A stretch of 64,000 nt of DNA from Paucibacter sp. DJ2R-2 (GCF_025717675.1 NZ_JAJIRT010000001.1:682001-746000), one strand, 5' to 3'; counted from the stretch's first letter, positions 42,972-52,519 are shown. Numbers and translations are program-made. The notes: generated by a model from the letters alone, not told the origin.

Positions 42972-44489
42972 TCAGATGTCGAACTTCACGCCTTGTGCCA
43001 GCGGCAGCGAGCGCGAGTAATTGACCGTGTTGGTCGTGCGGCGCATATAGGCCTTCCAGGCGTCGGAGCCGGACTCACGGCCACCGCCGGTTTCCTTCTC
43101 GCCACCGAAAGCGCCGCCGATTTCGGCGCCCGAGGTGCCGATATTGACGTTGGCAATGCCGCAGTCCGAACCGCTGGCCGACATGAAGGCCTCGGCCTCG
43201 CGCACATCGTTGCTGAAGATGGCCGAAGACAAGCCTTGCGGCACCTCGTTCTGCAGGGCGATCGCTTCGTCCAGGGTCTTGTACTTCAGCGTGTACAGGA
43301 TGGGCGCGAAGGTCTCGTGCTTGACGATGTCGGTCTGCGCCGGCATGCGCACCAGGGCCGGCGTGGCGTACCAGGCGTTCGGGTACTGGTTGGCCAGGGC
43401 GCGCTCGCCGCCGGAGACCTCGCCGCCTTGCTCGCGCGCGGCAGCCAGAGCCTTCTGCATGGACTCGAAGCTGGCGCCGTCGATCAGCGGGCCGATCAGG
43501 GTGCCGGCCTCGACCGGGCTGCCGATCTTGAGCTGGGCGCGGGCGCGGTCCAGGCGAGCGACCAGCTCATCATGGATGCTCTCGTGAATGATGACGCGGC
43601 GGGTGGTGGTGCAGCGCTGGCCGGCCGTGCCGTAGGCACCGAACAAGATGCCGCGCACGGCCAGCTCCAGGTCGGCACTGGGCGTGACGATGATGGCATT
43701 GTTGCCGCCCAGCTCGAGCAGGCAACGGCCGAAGCGGGCCGCCACACGCGGGCCGACCGCGCGACCCATGCGGGTGGAGCCGGTGGCCGAGACCAAGGCG
43801 ACCTGGGGGTGGTCCACCATGGCCTCGCCGACGGCGGCCCCGCCGTTCAGTAGCTGGGACAGGTGCGCGGGCGCCGTGCCGCCGGCCGCGTTGTAGCGGG
43901 CCAGCGCGCGCTCGAACAAGGCCTGGGTGGCGATGGCTGTCAGCGGGGTCTTCTCCGACGGTTTCCAGATGCAGCTGTCGCCGCAGACCAGGGCCAGGGC
44001 CGAGTTCCAGGCCCAGACGGCGACGGGGAAGTTGAAGGCCGAGATGATGCCGACCACGCCCAGGGGCAGGTACTGCTCCATCATGCGGTGGCCGGGGCGC
44101 TCGCTGGCGATGGTCAGGCCATGCAGCTGACGGCTCAGGCCGACGGCGAAGTCGCAGATGTCGATCATCTCCTGCACCTCGCCCTCGCCTTCGCTGCTGA
44201 CCTTGCCGGCCTCCAGCGAGACCAGGCGAGCCAGGTCCATCTTGTGCGCGCGCAGCTCTTCGCCGAACAGGCGCACCAGCTCGCCGCGCTTTGGGGCAGG
44301 CACATTGCGCCAGTCCAGGAAAGCGGCATGGGCGCGCGCCACGGCGGCGCGCATGTCTTCAGCGCTGGCCTCGTGGACGGCGCCGAGCGCGGCGCCGTCG
44401 ATGGGCGAGCGCACGTTCAGCGTGCCGCCGGTGAAAGCCGAGGAAGGAACGCCGAGGGCGCTCAGGAGTTCAGTGATGTGCGTAGTCAT
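42972..44489 (-). CDS. amaB: L-2-aminoadipate-6-semialdehyde/piperideine-6-carboxylate dehydrogenase (ALDH7 family)
   Basis: A 505-residue NAD-dependent aldehyde dehydrogenase. Catalytic Cys293 in G-Q-R-C-T-T-T-R-R and general base Glu259 in L-L-E-L-G-G-N-N are present. The G-Q-R-C-T-T-T-R-R context and E-I-G-G-A-F-G-G-E-K-E-T-G-G-G-R-E-S-G-S-D end mark the ALDH7/AmaB subfamily, which oxidises aminoadipate semialdehyde to L-2-aminoadipate. It is 15 bases downstream of the lysine dehydrogenase gene that would supply its substrate. GGAG lies nine bases before the ATG. Confidence 0.92.
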   Translation of the reverse strand: MTTHITELLSALGVPSSAFTGGTLNVRSPIDGAALGAVHEASAEDMRAAVARAHAAFLDWRNVPAPKRGELVRLFGEELRAHKMDLARLVSLEAGKVSSEGEGEVQEMIDICDFAVGLSRQLHGLTIASERPGHRMMEQYLPLGVVGIISAFNFPVAVWAWNSALALVCGDSCIWKPSEKTPLTAIATQALFERALARYNAAGGTAPAHLSQLLNGGAAVGEAMVDHPQVALVSATGSTRMGRAVGPRVAARFGRCLLELGGNNAIIVTPSADLELAVRGILFGAYGTAGQRCTTTRRVIIHESIHDELVARLDRARAQLKIGSPVEAGTLIGPLIDGASFESMQKALAAAREQGGEVSGGERALANQYPNAWYATPALVRMPAQTDIVKHETFAPILYTLKYKTLDEAIALQNEVPQGLSSAIFSNDVREAEAFMSASGSDCGIANVNIGTSGAEIGGAFGGEKETGGGRESGSDAWKAYMRRTTNTVNYSRSLPLAQGVKFDI

Positions 44490-44504
44490 TGCGAGATTCT
44501 CCGC

Positions 44505-45596
44505 TCAACCGATGCTTTCCACTTGGCGCGACTGCTGGTAGGCCTTGCCGAACTCATTGGCCAGGAACTCGGGCAGCGAGACTTCCTCTTGCGACACGAA
44601 GCCCGACTGCGGCAGCTTGCCCTGACGGAACAAGTCGACGGCGGCGCACATGCCGGCCGCGGTGGTGATCTGGATGGCCGACAGCGGGCGGGCGCCGTCG
44701 CGCTCGGCGAAGATCTTGCGGGCGAACACTTCCTGCACCAGGCGGCCGTTCTTCATGCCCGAGACGGTCACGAAGACCAGGACCACGTCCTGCATGGTGG
44801 CCGGCATGCTCTTGCGCATGATGTCCTTGAGCAGTTCCTGGTCGCTCTTCAGGGCCAGGTCGCCGAGCAGGAATTGCATCAGGTCGCGGTGGCCGGGGTA
44901 GCGCACGGTCTTGTAGTCGAGGTTCTTGACCTTGCCGGCCAGAGTTTCGCACAAGGTGCCCAGGCCGCCCGAGGTGTTGAAGGCCTCGTACTCGGTGCCG
45001 TCCAGCGAGAAATGCTCCAGGCCTTCCAGCGGCAAGGCGTCGATCTTCTCGCCGTCGTGGATGCATTCGCAGGGGTGGCAGTACTCGTTGATCAGGCCGT
45101 CGACCGACCAGGTCAGGTTGTACTTCAGGGCATTGGTCGGGAAGGCCGGCAGCGCGCCGACGCGCATTTTGACGTCGTTGAGGCTGTCAAAGCTCTTGGC
45201 CAGATGGGCGGCGACGATGCCGATGAAGCCCGGGGCCAGGCCGCATTGCGGCATGAAGGCGGTCTTGGCGCCTTCGGCGATGCGCATGATCTCCTTGGTG
45301 GCGGCCACATCTTCGGTCAGGTCGAAATAGTGGCAGCCAGCTTCCAGAGCCATATGGGCTGCGGGGATCGCCAGTTGGTAGGGCAAGGCATTGACGATGG
45401 CGGCATAGCCTTTGACCAGGCCGGCCGCGCCGGCGCCGATTTCGGCGATCACCTGGGTGCGGATGCCCTCGGCGGCCAGCACTTGCAAGGCGGCGGCGTT
45501 CTTGTCGAAAACGGTGACTTCGTAATGGCCCGAGCCATGCAGCAAGCGAGCAATGGTTTCACCGATATGGCCTGCGCCCAGCAATGCGATCTTCAT
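44505..45596 (-). CDS. Saccharopine dehydrogenase family protein, probable L-lysine 6-dehydrogenase
   Basis: A 363-residue Rossmann-fold oxidoreductase beginning M-K-I-A-L-L-G-A-G-H-I-G with the NAD motif at residues 7-12. The family includes saccharopine dehydrogenases and the shorter lysine 6-dehydrogenases; length and pairing with AmaB favour the latter, which oxidises L-lysine at C6 to aminoadipate semialdehyde (cyclising to piperideine-6-carboxylate). GAGG lies eight bases before the ATG at 45596. First gene of the lysine operon, divergent from an Lrp-type regulator. Confidence 0.86.
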   Translation of the reverse strand: MKIALLGAGHIGETIARLLHGSGHYEVTVFDKNAAALQVLAAEGIRTQVIAEIGAGAAGLVKGYAAIVNALPYQLAIPAAHMALEAGCHYFDLTEDVAATKEIMRIAEGAKTAFMPQCGLAPGFIGIVAAHLAKSFDSLNDVKMRVGALPAFPTNALKYNLTWSVDGLINEYCHPCECIHDGEKIDALPLEGLEHFSLDGTEYEAFNTSGGLGTLCETLAGKVKNLDYKTVRYPGHRDLMQFLLGDLALKSDQELLKDIMRKSMPATMQDVVLVFVTVSGMKNGRLVQEVFARKIFAERDGARPLSAIQITTAAGMCAAVDLFRQGKLPQSGFVSQEEVSLPEFLANEFGKAYQQSRQVESIG

Positions 45597-45663
45597 TTGA
45601 TTTGCCTCAAGAGGATTGGATGAGCCGCAGTCTAGGCAGAGACGCTGACGAAAAAAAGCCGGA

Positions 45664-45702
45664 GTTCGTCGAACTTTGAAGAGAAAATGACGAATCGTCG
45701 AT
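45664..45702. promoter_or_regulatory. Candidate Lrp/AsnC sites in the lysine-operon divergent region
   Basis: Two related 9-base palindromes, TTCGTCGAA (45665-45673) and ATCGTCGAT (45694-45702), share core TCGTCGA with centres 29 bases apart, close to three helical turns. They lie in the 141-base gap between the divergent lysDH and Lrp genes. Multiple phased weak palindromes fit Lrp/AsnC octamer binding. Role is inference. Confidence 0.5.
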
Positions 45703-45737
45703 GAATTTCGCCACAATGAATCAAACAAGGGTTTCCC

Positions 45738-46238
45738 ATGAGCAGCTCCGAGAACGACCCTGACGCCGCAAGCGCCGCAGTCAAACCTCGTGCGCCGGCC
45801 CAGGCCAAGGACCAGACCGACCGCGAGCTGATCGCCCTGCTGCAGGCCAATGCCCGCGAGAGCACGGCCAATCTGGCGCGGAAATTGGGCGTGGCGCGCA
45901 CCACCGTGGTGGCGCGGCTGGCTCGGCTGGAGGCAGAGGGCGTGCTGGTCGGCTACACCGCCAAGCTCGGTTCGGACGCGGCCGATCGCGGCGTGCAGGC
46001 CTTTGTCGGCATCACCGTGCAGCCCAAGGCCGGGCGCGAGGTGGTCAAGCGCCTGTCGGGCCTGCCCGAGCTGCGCCAACTGGCCTCGGTCAGCGGCGAG
46101 TTCGACTACATGGCCTTGCTGCGCGCCGACTCGACCATGCGCCTGGACGCCCTGCTCGACGAGATCGGCGAGATCGACGGCGTCATCAAGACCACCAGCT
46201 CGGTGGTGTTGGCCTTGCGCGTGGACCGCAGCGCTTGA
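45738..46238 (+). CDS. Lrp/AsnC family transcriptional regulator
   Basis: A 166-residue regulator with a disordered 25-residue N-terminus, a helix-turn-helix (about 28-75, with A-N-L-A-R-K-L-G-V-A-R-T-T-V-V-A-R-L) and a C-terminal RAM ligand-binding domain (G-x-T-V-Q-P-K-A-G-R and V-S-G-E-F-D-Y-M). Lrp-type proteins sense amino acids; its divergent position beside lysine 6-dehydrogenase suggests it responds to lysine or an intermediate. AAGG precedes the ATG. Confidence 0.92.
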   Translation: MSSSENDPDAASAAVKPRAPAQAKDQTDRELIALLQANARESTANLARKLGVARTTVVARLARLEAEGVLVGYTAKLGSDAADRGVQAFVGITVQPKAGREVVKRLSGLPELRQLASVSGEFDYMALLRADSTMRLDALLDEIGEIDGVIKTTSSVVLALRVDRSA

Positions 46239-46333
46239 ATGCACAGGCACAGGGGCCGACGCTGCGCACAAGCGCACGGCCCAGCGGCTCGTCTCTAGCC
46301 AAGTGCTAGGCAGACAGGCTACGCTGCACATCT

Positions 46334-48010
46334 GTGAGCAATGGGGGGTCTGTGTCAAAACACCAGCTTGGGCCGGCACCGCGGTTCAATATCGCCCTGG
46401 CCAGCGGCGCCCCGGGAGGGGCGCTGAAAGCGTTGATCATTGACGAGGGCGAGCTGTCGCGCTCGGTGATCAGCACCATGCTGCGCGATATGGGCGTGCA
46501 GCAGGTGCACACCGCACGCCGCCCCGAGCAAGCGCGCCGCCAGATCAAAGAGGCCGGTCATGCCTACGACATCATCATCACCGAGTTCCATTTCCGCCGC
46601 CTGAGCAACCACGACATGAGCGGGCAGGACCTGCTCGATGAGCTGCGCCAGGCGCGCGGCCTGCCCATGCAGACCATCTTCATCATGGTGACCGATGAGG
46701 CTCGCTACCAGCATGTCGCCGACGCCGTGGAAGGCGCGCTCGACGACTACCTGCTCAAGCCCTTCACCGCCCGCCAGTTCGAGGAGCGGCTGCAGATCAT
46801 CCTGGACCGCAAGCATGCGCTGCGCGAGGTCTTCGCCGCCATCGAGGCCAGCGACTACGCCGGCGCGGCCGAGCTCTGCGAGGCCATGTTCCGCAACAAC
46901 GTCCAGTACAAGGTCTATGCCGCACGGATCGGCTCCGAGCTCTACCTGCGGCTGGGCCAGCTCGATGCGGCGCGGCGCATGTTCGAAGCCTTGCTGGAAT
47001 ACAAGGCCGTACCCTGGGCACGCCTGGGTCTGGCCAAGATCGACCTCGGCAATGCAGACACCGCCACCGCCTGCCGCAGCCTGGAGACCCTGCTGGCCGA
47101 CAACCCGAGCTATGTCGATGCCTACGACGTCTACGGTCGAGCCCTGTTGGAGGAGATGAATTTCACCGGTGCCGCTGAAATGCTGGCCAAGGCTGTGCAG
47201 ATCACCCCCGGCAATGTCGCGCGCTTGCAAAAGCTCGGCTCCCTGCAGCTGTTCCTGGGCTTCAGTGAGTCGGCGGCCAAGCACCTGATGGCGGCGCTCA
47301 ATATCGGCTCGCAGTCGCGCTCGCTCGACTACCAGGGCCTGGTCGCCCTGGGCCTCGCCTGCCTGGACGAGGAGGACCGGGACGGCTGCGAACGTGCCGC
47401 GCGCTTTTTGCAGGACGCGCAGCAGCGCTTTCCGGACAGCTTCCGCGTCCGCACCCTGGCACAGACTCTGGAGGTGGTGCTGGCCTTGTCAGAACGACGC
47501 GCCGATGCTGCCCAGAACGGGCTGCGCCAGCTGGCGGCCGAGCTCGACCACCCCGAACTGAGTTTCGAGATGGGCTGCAATCTGATCATGCTGCTGGTGC
47601 GCAGTGCCGGCCGCCAGGCCATGCCCGAGGCGCGCGCCTGGACCGAGCGGACCACGCAGCGCTTCGCCGTGTCACGGCCACGCACCCGCATGCTGGAAAT
47701 GGCGGCCGCGGCCATGCCGCCCATCGAGGCGATCGTGCGCAATGCTGCGGCCGGCATCAACGAGGCGGCGCGCGAGGCCATGTCCCACTTGGTCAGCAAG
47801 CAGCACGAACGCACCTTGCAGGCCTTGCTGGAGCTGGCCCAGCGCAGCCTCAATGCCCGCATCATCAATCTGGCCCACGCAAGCCTGAAGCATCACGGCC
47901 AGCACCTGCCCGAAGCCACCGCACAGCGCCTTGGCATGGTGATCGATGACTTGCACGCACGCTACACGGACGGCGGACGGCGCTTCGTCGAACGCGAGCA
48001 GCAAAGCTGA
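46334..48010 (+). CDS. Receiver-domain protein with C-terminal TPR-like repeats (Glu at phosphoacceptor site)
   Basis: A 558-aa protein: an N-terminal CheY-like receiver (about 30-155) and helical TPR-like repeats (about 160-430). In the receiver, the acidic pair D37-E38, Thr120 and Lys142 are conserved, but the phosphoacceptor position holds Glu84 (in I-I-I-T-E-F-H-F) instead of Asp. The protein may therefore be constitutively in an active-like state or signal without phosphate. The start is a GTG at 46334; a GTG at 46352 with a G-rich stretch upstream is an alternative. The overall architecture resembles VieB-like adaptors. It faces the CHASE2 kinase gene, ending 29 bases from it. Confidence 0.85.
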   Translation: MSNGGSVSKHQLGPAPRFNIALASGAPGGALKALIIDEGELSRSVISTMLRDMGVQQVHTARRPEQARRQIKEAGHAYDIIITEFHFRRLSNHDMSGQDLLDELRQARGLPMQTIFIMVTDEARYQHVADAVEGALDDYLLKPFTARQFEERLQIILDRKHALREVFAAIEASDYAGAAELCEAMFRNNVQYKVYAARIGSELYLRLGQLDAARRMFEALLEYKAVPWARLGLAKIDLGNADTATACRSLETLLADNPSYVDAYDVYGRALLEEMNFTGAAEMLAKAVQITPGNVARLQKLGSLQLFLGFSESAAKHLMAALNIGSQSRSLDYQGLVALGLACLDEEDRDGCERAARFLQDAQQRFPDSFRVRTLAQTLEVVLALSERRADAAQNGLRQLAAELDHPELSFEMGCNLIMLLVRSAGRQAMPEARAWTERTTQRFAVSRPRTRMLEMAAAAMPPIEAIVRNAAAGINEAAREAMSHLVSKQHERTLQALLELAQRSLNARIINLAHASLKHHGQHLPEATAQRLGMVIDDLHARYTDGGRRFVEREQQS

Positions 48011-48039
48011 GCAAGGCCTGAACGGCGCGGCCGAGCGGC

Positions 48040-50466
48040 TCAGTCGGCTGGCGGCGCCCAGCGCTCCAAGGCCTGCAACAAGGCCTGCAGGCTGATGGGC
48101 TTGCTCAGATGGGCATCGCAGCCCGCCGCCAGGCATTGCGCCACATCTTGGGCGAAGGCATTGGCGGTCAGGGCGATGATGGGCAGGCGCTTGCGGCCCG
48201 CGGCCGCTTCTTGCTCGCGCCAGCGCCGGGTCGCCGTCATGCCGTCGAGTCGCGGCATCTGCACATCCATCAACACCAGGTCATAGCGCCCCTGCAGCAA
48301 GCAAACCAAGGCCTGCTCGCCATCGCCGGCCACTTCAATGACATGGCCCAACGGCTCGAGCATGGCCTCGATCACCAGAACATTGACCTCGTTGTCTTCG
48401 CACAGCAAGAGGCGCAGCGGCCTCACTGGCCCGGCGGGCGCCTGCGCCGGGGCCGGAGAAGCAGCAGGCGGTGCCTCATGCGGCGGCAGCGGTAGATTCA
48501 GCTCGAAGCAACTGCCCTTCCCTGCTTCACTGTGCAAGCGCAGCTCGCCGCCCATCAGCTGAACCAGGCTGCGCGAAATGGCCAAGCCCAGCCCCGTGCC
48601 GCCGAACTCGCGCGCGGTGCTCGCATCGGCCTGGCTGTAGGGCTGAAAGATGCGCTCTTGCAGATGAGCGGGAATGCCGATGCCCGTGTCCTGAACGCTG
48701 ATCCGGACCCAGCCGGCCGCATCGCGCCCGGCCGTCACGCGGACGCCGCCGACCCGCGTGAACTTGATCGCGTTGCTGAGCAGGTTGGCCAGCACCTGGG
48801 CCAGGCGCTGGGCATCGCCCCAGACCCAGGCCTGCACTTCCACTGCACAGCTGAGCTCCAGGCTCAGGCCGCGCTCCTGGGCGCGGCCACGCTGCAACTC
48901 AATCTGCTGACGCAGAAGCTCACCCAGATCGAAGGCATGAGGCGACAGACTCAGCTTGCCGGCTTCGATCTTGGCGTTGTCCAGCAAGTCATTGATCAGG
49001 GCGAACAGCTGCTGGCCGGCCCCCTGAAAGACTTGCACATAGCGGCGCTGCTCAGCACTCAACTCGGTGCGCGCCAAAATCTCCGCCATGCCCAGCACCG
49101 CATTCATGGGCGTACGGATCTCGTGGCTGACGTGAGCCAGAAAGCGGGTCTTGGCCTGGTTGGCCGCCTCGGCCACTTCGCGTGCGTGGCGCAGCTCACG
49201 GTGGTGCAGGCTTTGCCAGCGCTGCTCGGCCAGGCCGGCCAACATCAAGGCCAAGGTCAGCGTGGCCAGGGGGCCAAGCAAGGAAGGCAGCAAGAGCTGA
49301 CTTTGCACCAGCCAGACCGCCAGGCCCAACAGCAAGACCAGACTCAGCGCCGAGCTTCCCAGCAGCACGGCCCGGCGCTGCTGCGGTTGAAACGCGCGCG
49401 ATCGGGCATGCAGCACACCCGGCACCGCGGCAAGTGCCAGCAAGACCGCCGCCCAGATCCAGCCGGCTGGCGCCAGCAGATGGCCGCGCGCAAGCAAGGC
49501 CGTGGTCGTGGCAAGAAAGGCCGAGCCGGACAAACGACCTTGTGGCGTGCTCACCGAATCGGCAAAGAAGGCGCTGCTGCCGACGAACACGGTGCGGCCG
49601 CGCAAGCTCTCGCGCAAGGCCGGGTCATCACGCTGGCCCAGCGCCGCGCGCATCAGCCGGCCCCAGCTCAGATCGGGAAGCCCCTCCAGCCGGCTGGGCA
49701 GCTTGAGCTGCACGCGCCCTTGGGCATCGAGCGGCCAAGCCTTGATCGTCTGCAGCCGCTCGGGCTGCTCTTGCAGCAGCACCGCCAGTGGCAGCGCAGG
49801 CAAGACCTGACCCTGGTAGCGGTGCCAGAGCGGCTGCCGGCGCAGCAGGCCGTCGCTGTCCAAGGGCGAGGACACCAGGCCGACCCGGCCCAGCGCCACC
49901 GGCGCCTCGCGCAGCAGGGGCGTGGCCGGCAACATCAAGGCATTCCAGCTCAGACTGGACTGGCCCGGTGGCGCGTCGGACCAGGCGAGTCGCTTGAGCA
50001 GATCCTGCTCTTCGGCCGGCAAGGCCGAAGGAGCCGCCTCCAGCTGCAGGCCGGCCGCCGCCAAGACCGAGGGCGGCCCCTTGTGCAGCGCTCGTGCCAG
50101 CTCAGCATCGCCCTCGCGCTCGCCCGCGAGCACCAGATCGATCACCACCCGGCGCGCACCGGCCTGCTGCAGATAGTCCAGCAGCAGGGCGTAGACCGAG
50201 CGCGAATAGGGCCAATCACCCAGCTCGGCCTGCATCTCGCGCAGGGCGTCGTCGTCGATGTCCAGCAGCGCCAGCTCGTCCACGCGCAAGGGCTGTGCGG
50301 TCCAACGCAGCAGACCGTCTTCGAGCGCCAGGTCCAGGGGCCGCAAGGGGCCGCTGCCCTGCGCTAGCACGATCACGCACAGGGCCAGAGGCAAGGCCAG
50401 GCAAGACGGCCCCCAGCGCCGTAAGTGGCGCCAACTGCGCCATCCCCACCCGCGATCCGCGGCCAT
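48040..50466 (-). CDS. CHASE2-domain hybrid histidine kinase
   Basis: An 808-residue membrane sensor. An N-terminal helix (about 20-37) leads into a periplasmic CHASE2 domain (about 40-330), then two to three helices (about 335-410), a coiled linker, HisKA with phosphorylated His448 in [12 protein letters not shown], HATPase with N- and G-boxes, and a C-terminal receiver with Asp734 in L-M-D-V-Q-M-P. The start ATG at 50466 shares a base with the upstream FecR stop. CHASE2 kinases paired with FecR-domain proteins suggest periplasmic or envelope sensing. Confidence 0.93.
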   Translation of the reverse strand: MAADRGWGWRSWRHLRRWGPSCLALPLALCVIVLAQGSGPLRPLDLALEDGLLRWTAQPLRVDELALLDIDDDALREMQAELGDWPYSRSVYALLLDYLQQAGARRVVIDLVLAGEREGDAELARALHKGPPSVLAAAGLQLEAAPSALPAEEQDLLKRLAWSDAPPGQSSLSWNALMLPATPLLREAPVALGRVGLVSSPLDSDGLLRRQPLWHRYQGQVLPALPLAVLLQEQPERLQTIKAWPLDAQGRVQLKLPSRLEGLPDLSWGRLMRAALGQRDDPALRESLRGRTVFVGSSAFFADSVSTPQGRLSGSAFLATTTALLARGHLLAPAGWIWAAVLLALAAVPGVLHARSRAFQPQQRRAVLLGSSALSLVLLLGLAVWLVQSQLLLPSLLGPLATLTLALMLAGLAEQRWQSLHHRELRHAREVAEAANQAKTRFLAHVSHEIRTPMNAVLGMAEILARTELSAEQRRYVQVFQGAGQQLFALINDLLDNAKIEAGKLSLSPHAFDLGELLRQQIELQRGRAQERGLSLELSCAVEVQAWVWGDAQRLAQVLANLLSNAIKFTRVGGVRVTAGRDAAGWVRISVQDTGIGIPAHLQERIFQPYSQADASTAREFGGTGLGLAISRSLVQLMGGELRLHSEAGKGSCFELNLPLPPHEAPPAASPAPAQAPAGPVRPLRLLLCEDNEVNVLVIEAMLEPLGHVIEVAGDGEQALVCLLQGRYDLVLMDVQMPRLDGMTATRRWREQEAAAGRKRLPIIALTANAFAQDVAQCLAAGCDAHLSKPISLQALLQALERWAPPAD

Positions 50467-52151
50467 CAAAGCCCCAGCAGGAGCAAAGGCAGCAGCCAGA
50501 GCCAGCGCGGGTACGGCACCTCGATCTCCTGCACCTGTCCATAGGGGCCGGCTTGCCCCAGCTCATCCAGCCCGCGCACGCGCAGGAAGTAGCGGCCAGG
50601 CCCGGGGCGCGGCAGGCTCAGGCTGGGGCTGTCGCTGCTGAAATTCTGCAGCTCCTGGCTGAAGGATGCATCGCGCGCCCATTGCAGCTCATAACGCGCC
50701 ACGCCCGCGGATGCACGCCAGCGCAGGTTCAGCTGCTCGTCGGCCACTTCGGCCTCGGCCGGTTTCGGGCTGGGCGGCAGCGGTCGCAGCTCGAAGGCCT
50801 GGCCATCGCCGAAGGGACCGCGCGCCTCGCTCTGCATCGAAGCCAGACGCCAGTGGTAGCGGCCATGAGGCAGGCGGGCGCTGTGGCTGACATCGGCGAT
50901 GTCGGCCTGGTCCAGCTGCAGCTCGCGGAAGACGACATCGCGTGCGACCTGAAGTCGGTAGGCCTGGGCGGCGCTGTTGCGGGTCCAGCGGAACTCGACC
51001 TGCTCGCCATAGAGGCGAGCATCGGCCGCTGGCGCCTGGCTGAACGGCGGCTCGGGCCGGGCCTGAATCTGCAGCAAGCGATCGCTGGCCAGCCCCTCCA
51101 GGCCGAGCGTGTCGATGGCGCGCAGGCGCAAGCTGTAGCGTCCATCGGGCGGCAGCGCCTCCCAGCTCAGCTCGGGCTCGCTGCCGCGGTGGTCGAGCAG
51201 CAGGCGGCTGAAATCGCCTTCGGCAAAGAGCTGGGCACGGTAGCCATGCGCGCCCGGATGCGCGGCCCAGCGCAGGCGCAGCGGCAAGCGGTCGACCACG
51301 GCCAATTCGGCCGGCAAGGCCGGCGCAGCCAGCAAGGGCGCCGACTGGGGGCGGCCTCGGCCGTCGGCCACCATGCCCATGCCGGCCGGCACCGCCAAGA
51401 AAGCGTGGCCGCTGCTGTCCGCCGCCACCCGACCTTCCAGCACCGCCATGTGCGCCTTCTCGGCCTGCACTTGCACGCGGAACTCGGTGCCACGCACGCC
51501 CAGATTCACATGCGGCGTGCGGATCTCGTAATGCGGTACGCGTCCGCCCTTGGGCGCGACCTGGCTGTCCGCCCCACCTTCGTGCAAACGCAGCTGCACC
51601 GCGGGGATGGCGCTGCGGCCGTAGACCAGCAGCTGCTCGAGGCTGAGGTCGCTGAGCGGCGGGATCAGCAGCCGCGAACCATCGACAAAGCGCAGAGTGA
51701 CGGAGGACTGGGCCGCGCTGCGCAAGCGGTCGCCGCTGCGCAACTCCTGACCGACGGTCAGGCGCTGCTCAGCCTGGCCGCTGCGGAGCAACATGACCTC
51801 ACCCTGCACAAACACGGTCTGGGCCACGCTGGCCTCACGATTCAGCCAGGCCAGAGGCATGCGCAGCACCCCGCCCGGCGGCAGGCGCAAGGGGTCGGCC
51901 ACCCGGTTGAGACGCTGCAGCTCGCGCCAATGACGGCCCGGCAGCAGATAGCGCTCGGTCAAACCGATCAAGGTATCGCCCGCCTGGATGCTGTAGTGCC
52001 AGTCGCTGTCGGCCGCGGCAGGGCTGGAGGCCAAGGCCGGCCGGCTTTGTGCCCATGCCGGAGCCGGCATCAGCGCCCACAGTCCAAGTGCCAGTACAGC
52101 GGCAGCGGCTGCGCCTCCGTGGCCACCCGAGTTCCTGATGGTGTGTCGCAT
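50466..52151 (-). CDS. Secreted LysM-FecR domain protein
   Basis: A 561-residue protein with a signal peptide (about 1-35, ending A-W-A-Q), a LysM domain (about 50-105, Y-S-I-Q-A-G-D-T-L-I), a FecR domain (about 110-240, with G-V-R-G-T-E-F-R-V) and a C-terminal region of repeated beta-rich segments each with R-L-R-A-I/V or Y-x-L-Q-x-A-R-D, resembling FN3-like modules. It should sit in the periplasm bound to peptidoglycan. Overlap with the CHASE2 kinase gene suggests it supplies or modulates that kinase's input. Confidence 0.85.
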   Translation of the reverse strand: MRHTIRNSGGHGGAAAAAVLALGLWALMPAPAWAQSRPALASSPAAADSDWHYSIQAGDTLIGLTERYLLPGRHWRELQRLNRVADPLRLPPGGVLRMPLAWLNREASVAQTVFVQGEVMLLRSGQAEQRLTVGQELRSGDRLRSAAQSSVTLRFVDGSRLLIPPLSDLSLEQLLVYGRSAIPAVQLRLHEGGADSQVAPKGGRVPHYEIRTPHVNLGVRGTEFRVQVQAEKAHMAVLEGRVAADSSGHAFLAVPAGMGMVADGRGRPQSAPLLAAPALPAELAVVDRLPLRLRWAAHPGAHGYRAQLFAEGDFSRLLLDHRGSEPELSWEALPPDGRYSLRLRAIDTLGLEGLASDRLLQIQARPEPPFSQAPAADARLYGEQVEFRWTRNSAAQAYRLQVARDVVFRELQLDQADIADVSHSARLPHGRYHWRLASMQSEARGPFGDGQAFELRPLPPSPKPAEAEVADEQLNLRWRASAGVARYELQWARDASFSQELQNFSSDSPSLSLPRPGPGRYFLRVRGLDELGQAGPYGQVQEIEVPYPRWLWLLPLLLLGL

Positions 52152-52310
52152 GCGCCTTCTCCCTGGCCTTGGCGGCCATCAGCGTCCTTATTGCCGGCAT
52201 GGTAGCCAAAAAGGGCTGTGGGCTGGACGGGAATGGCCCGGGGGCGCAGCACCGATTTACGGCTGACAGCGTGCCAGGCTGGGACGGCTGAGAGCGCTCA
52301 GCCCAAAACG

Positions 52311-52338
52311 CAAAAAGCCCGTCGCAAGCGGCGGGCTT
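52311..52338 (-). terminator. Terminator downstream of tRNA-Thr
   Basis: Minus-strand stem AAGCCCG...CGGGCTT (52315-52338) with inner CGC/GCG, followed by T residues (52316-52312). Confidence 0.8.
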
Positions 52339-52355
52339 CGAGAGCGGCAATTCAA

Positions 52356-52430
<75 letters not shown>

Positions 52431-52476
52431 AGTTGGAGGGCTTCCAGCTGCTTCCGGCCCCGCAGAAGGAACCGGA

Positions 52477-52507
52477 AAAACAAAAGCCCACCGAGGCGAT
52501 GGGCTTG
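52477..52507 (-). terminator. Hairpin terminator between tRNA-Phe and tRNA-Thr
   Basis: Minus-strand stem AAGCCCA/TGGGCTT (52484-52490 and 52500-52506) followed by TTTTGTTTTT. No clear promoter for tRNA-Thr is seen after it, so some read-through is probably needed. Confidence 0.7.
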
Positions 52508-52519
52508 TGTCTGATATTT

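Noticed and set aside
44505-46379. 624-residue version of the lysine dehydrogenase extending through the divergent Lrp gene
   Set aside because: The first 260 residues are antisense to the Lrp gene; the ATG at 45596 has a good binding site and begins with the Rossmann motif.
48532-50367. 611-residue plus-strand frame opposite the CHASE2 kinase
   Set aside because: Gln/His-rich mirror of a well-supported kinase gene.
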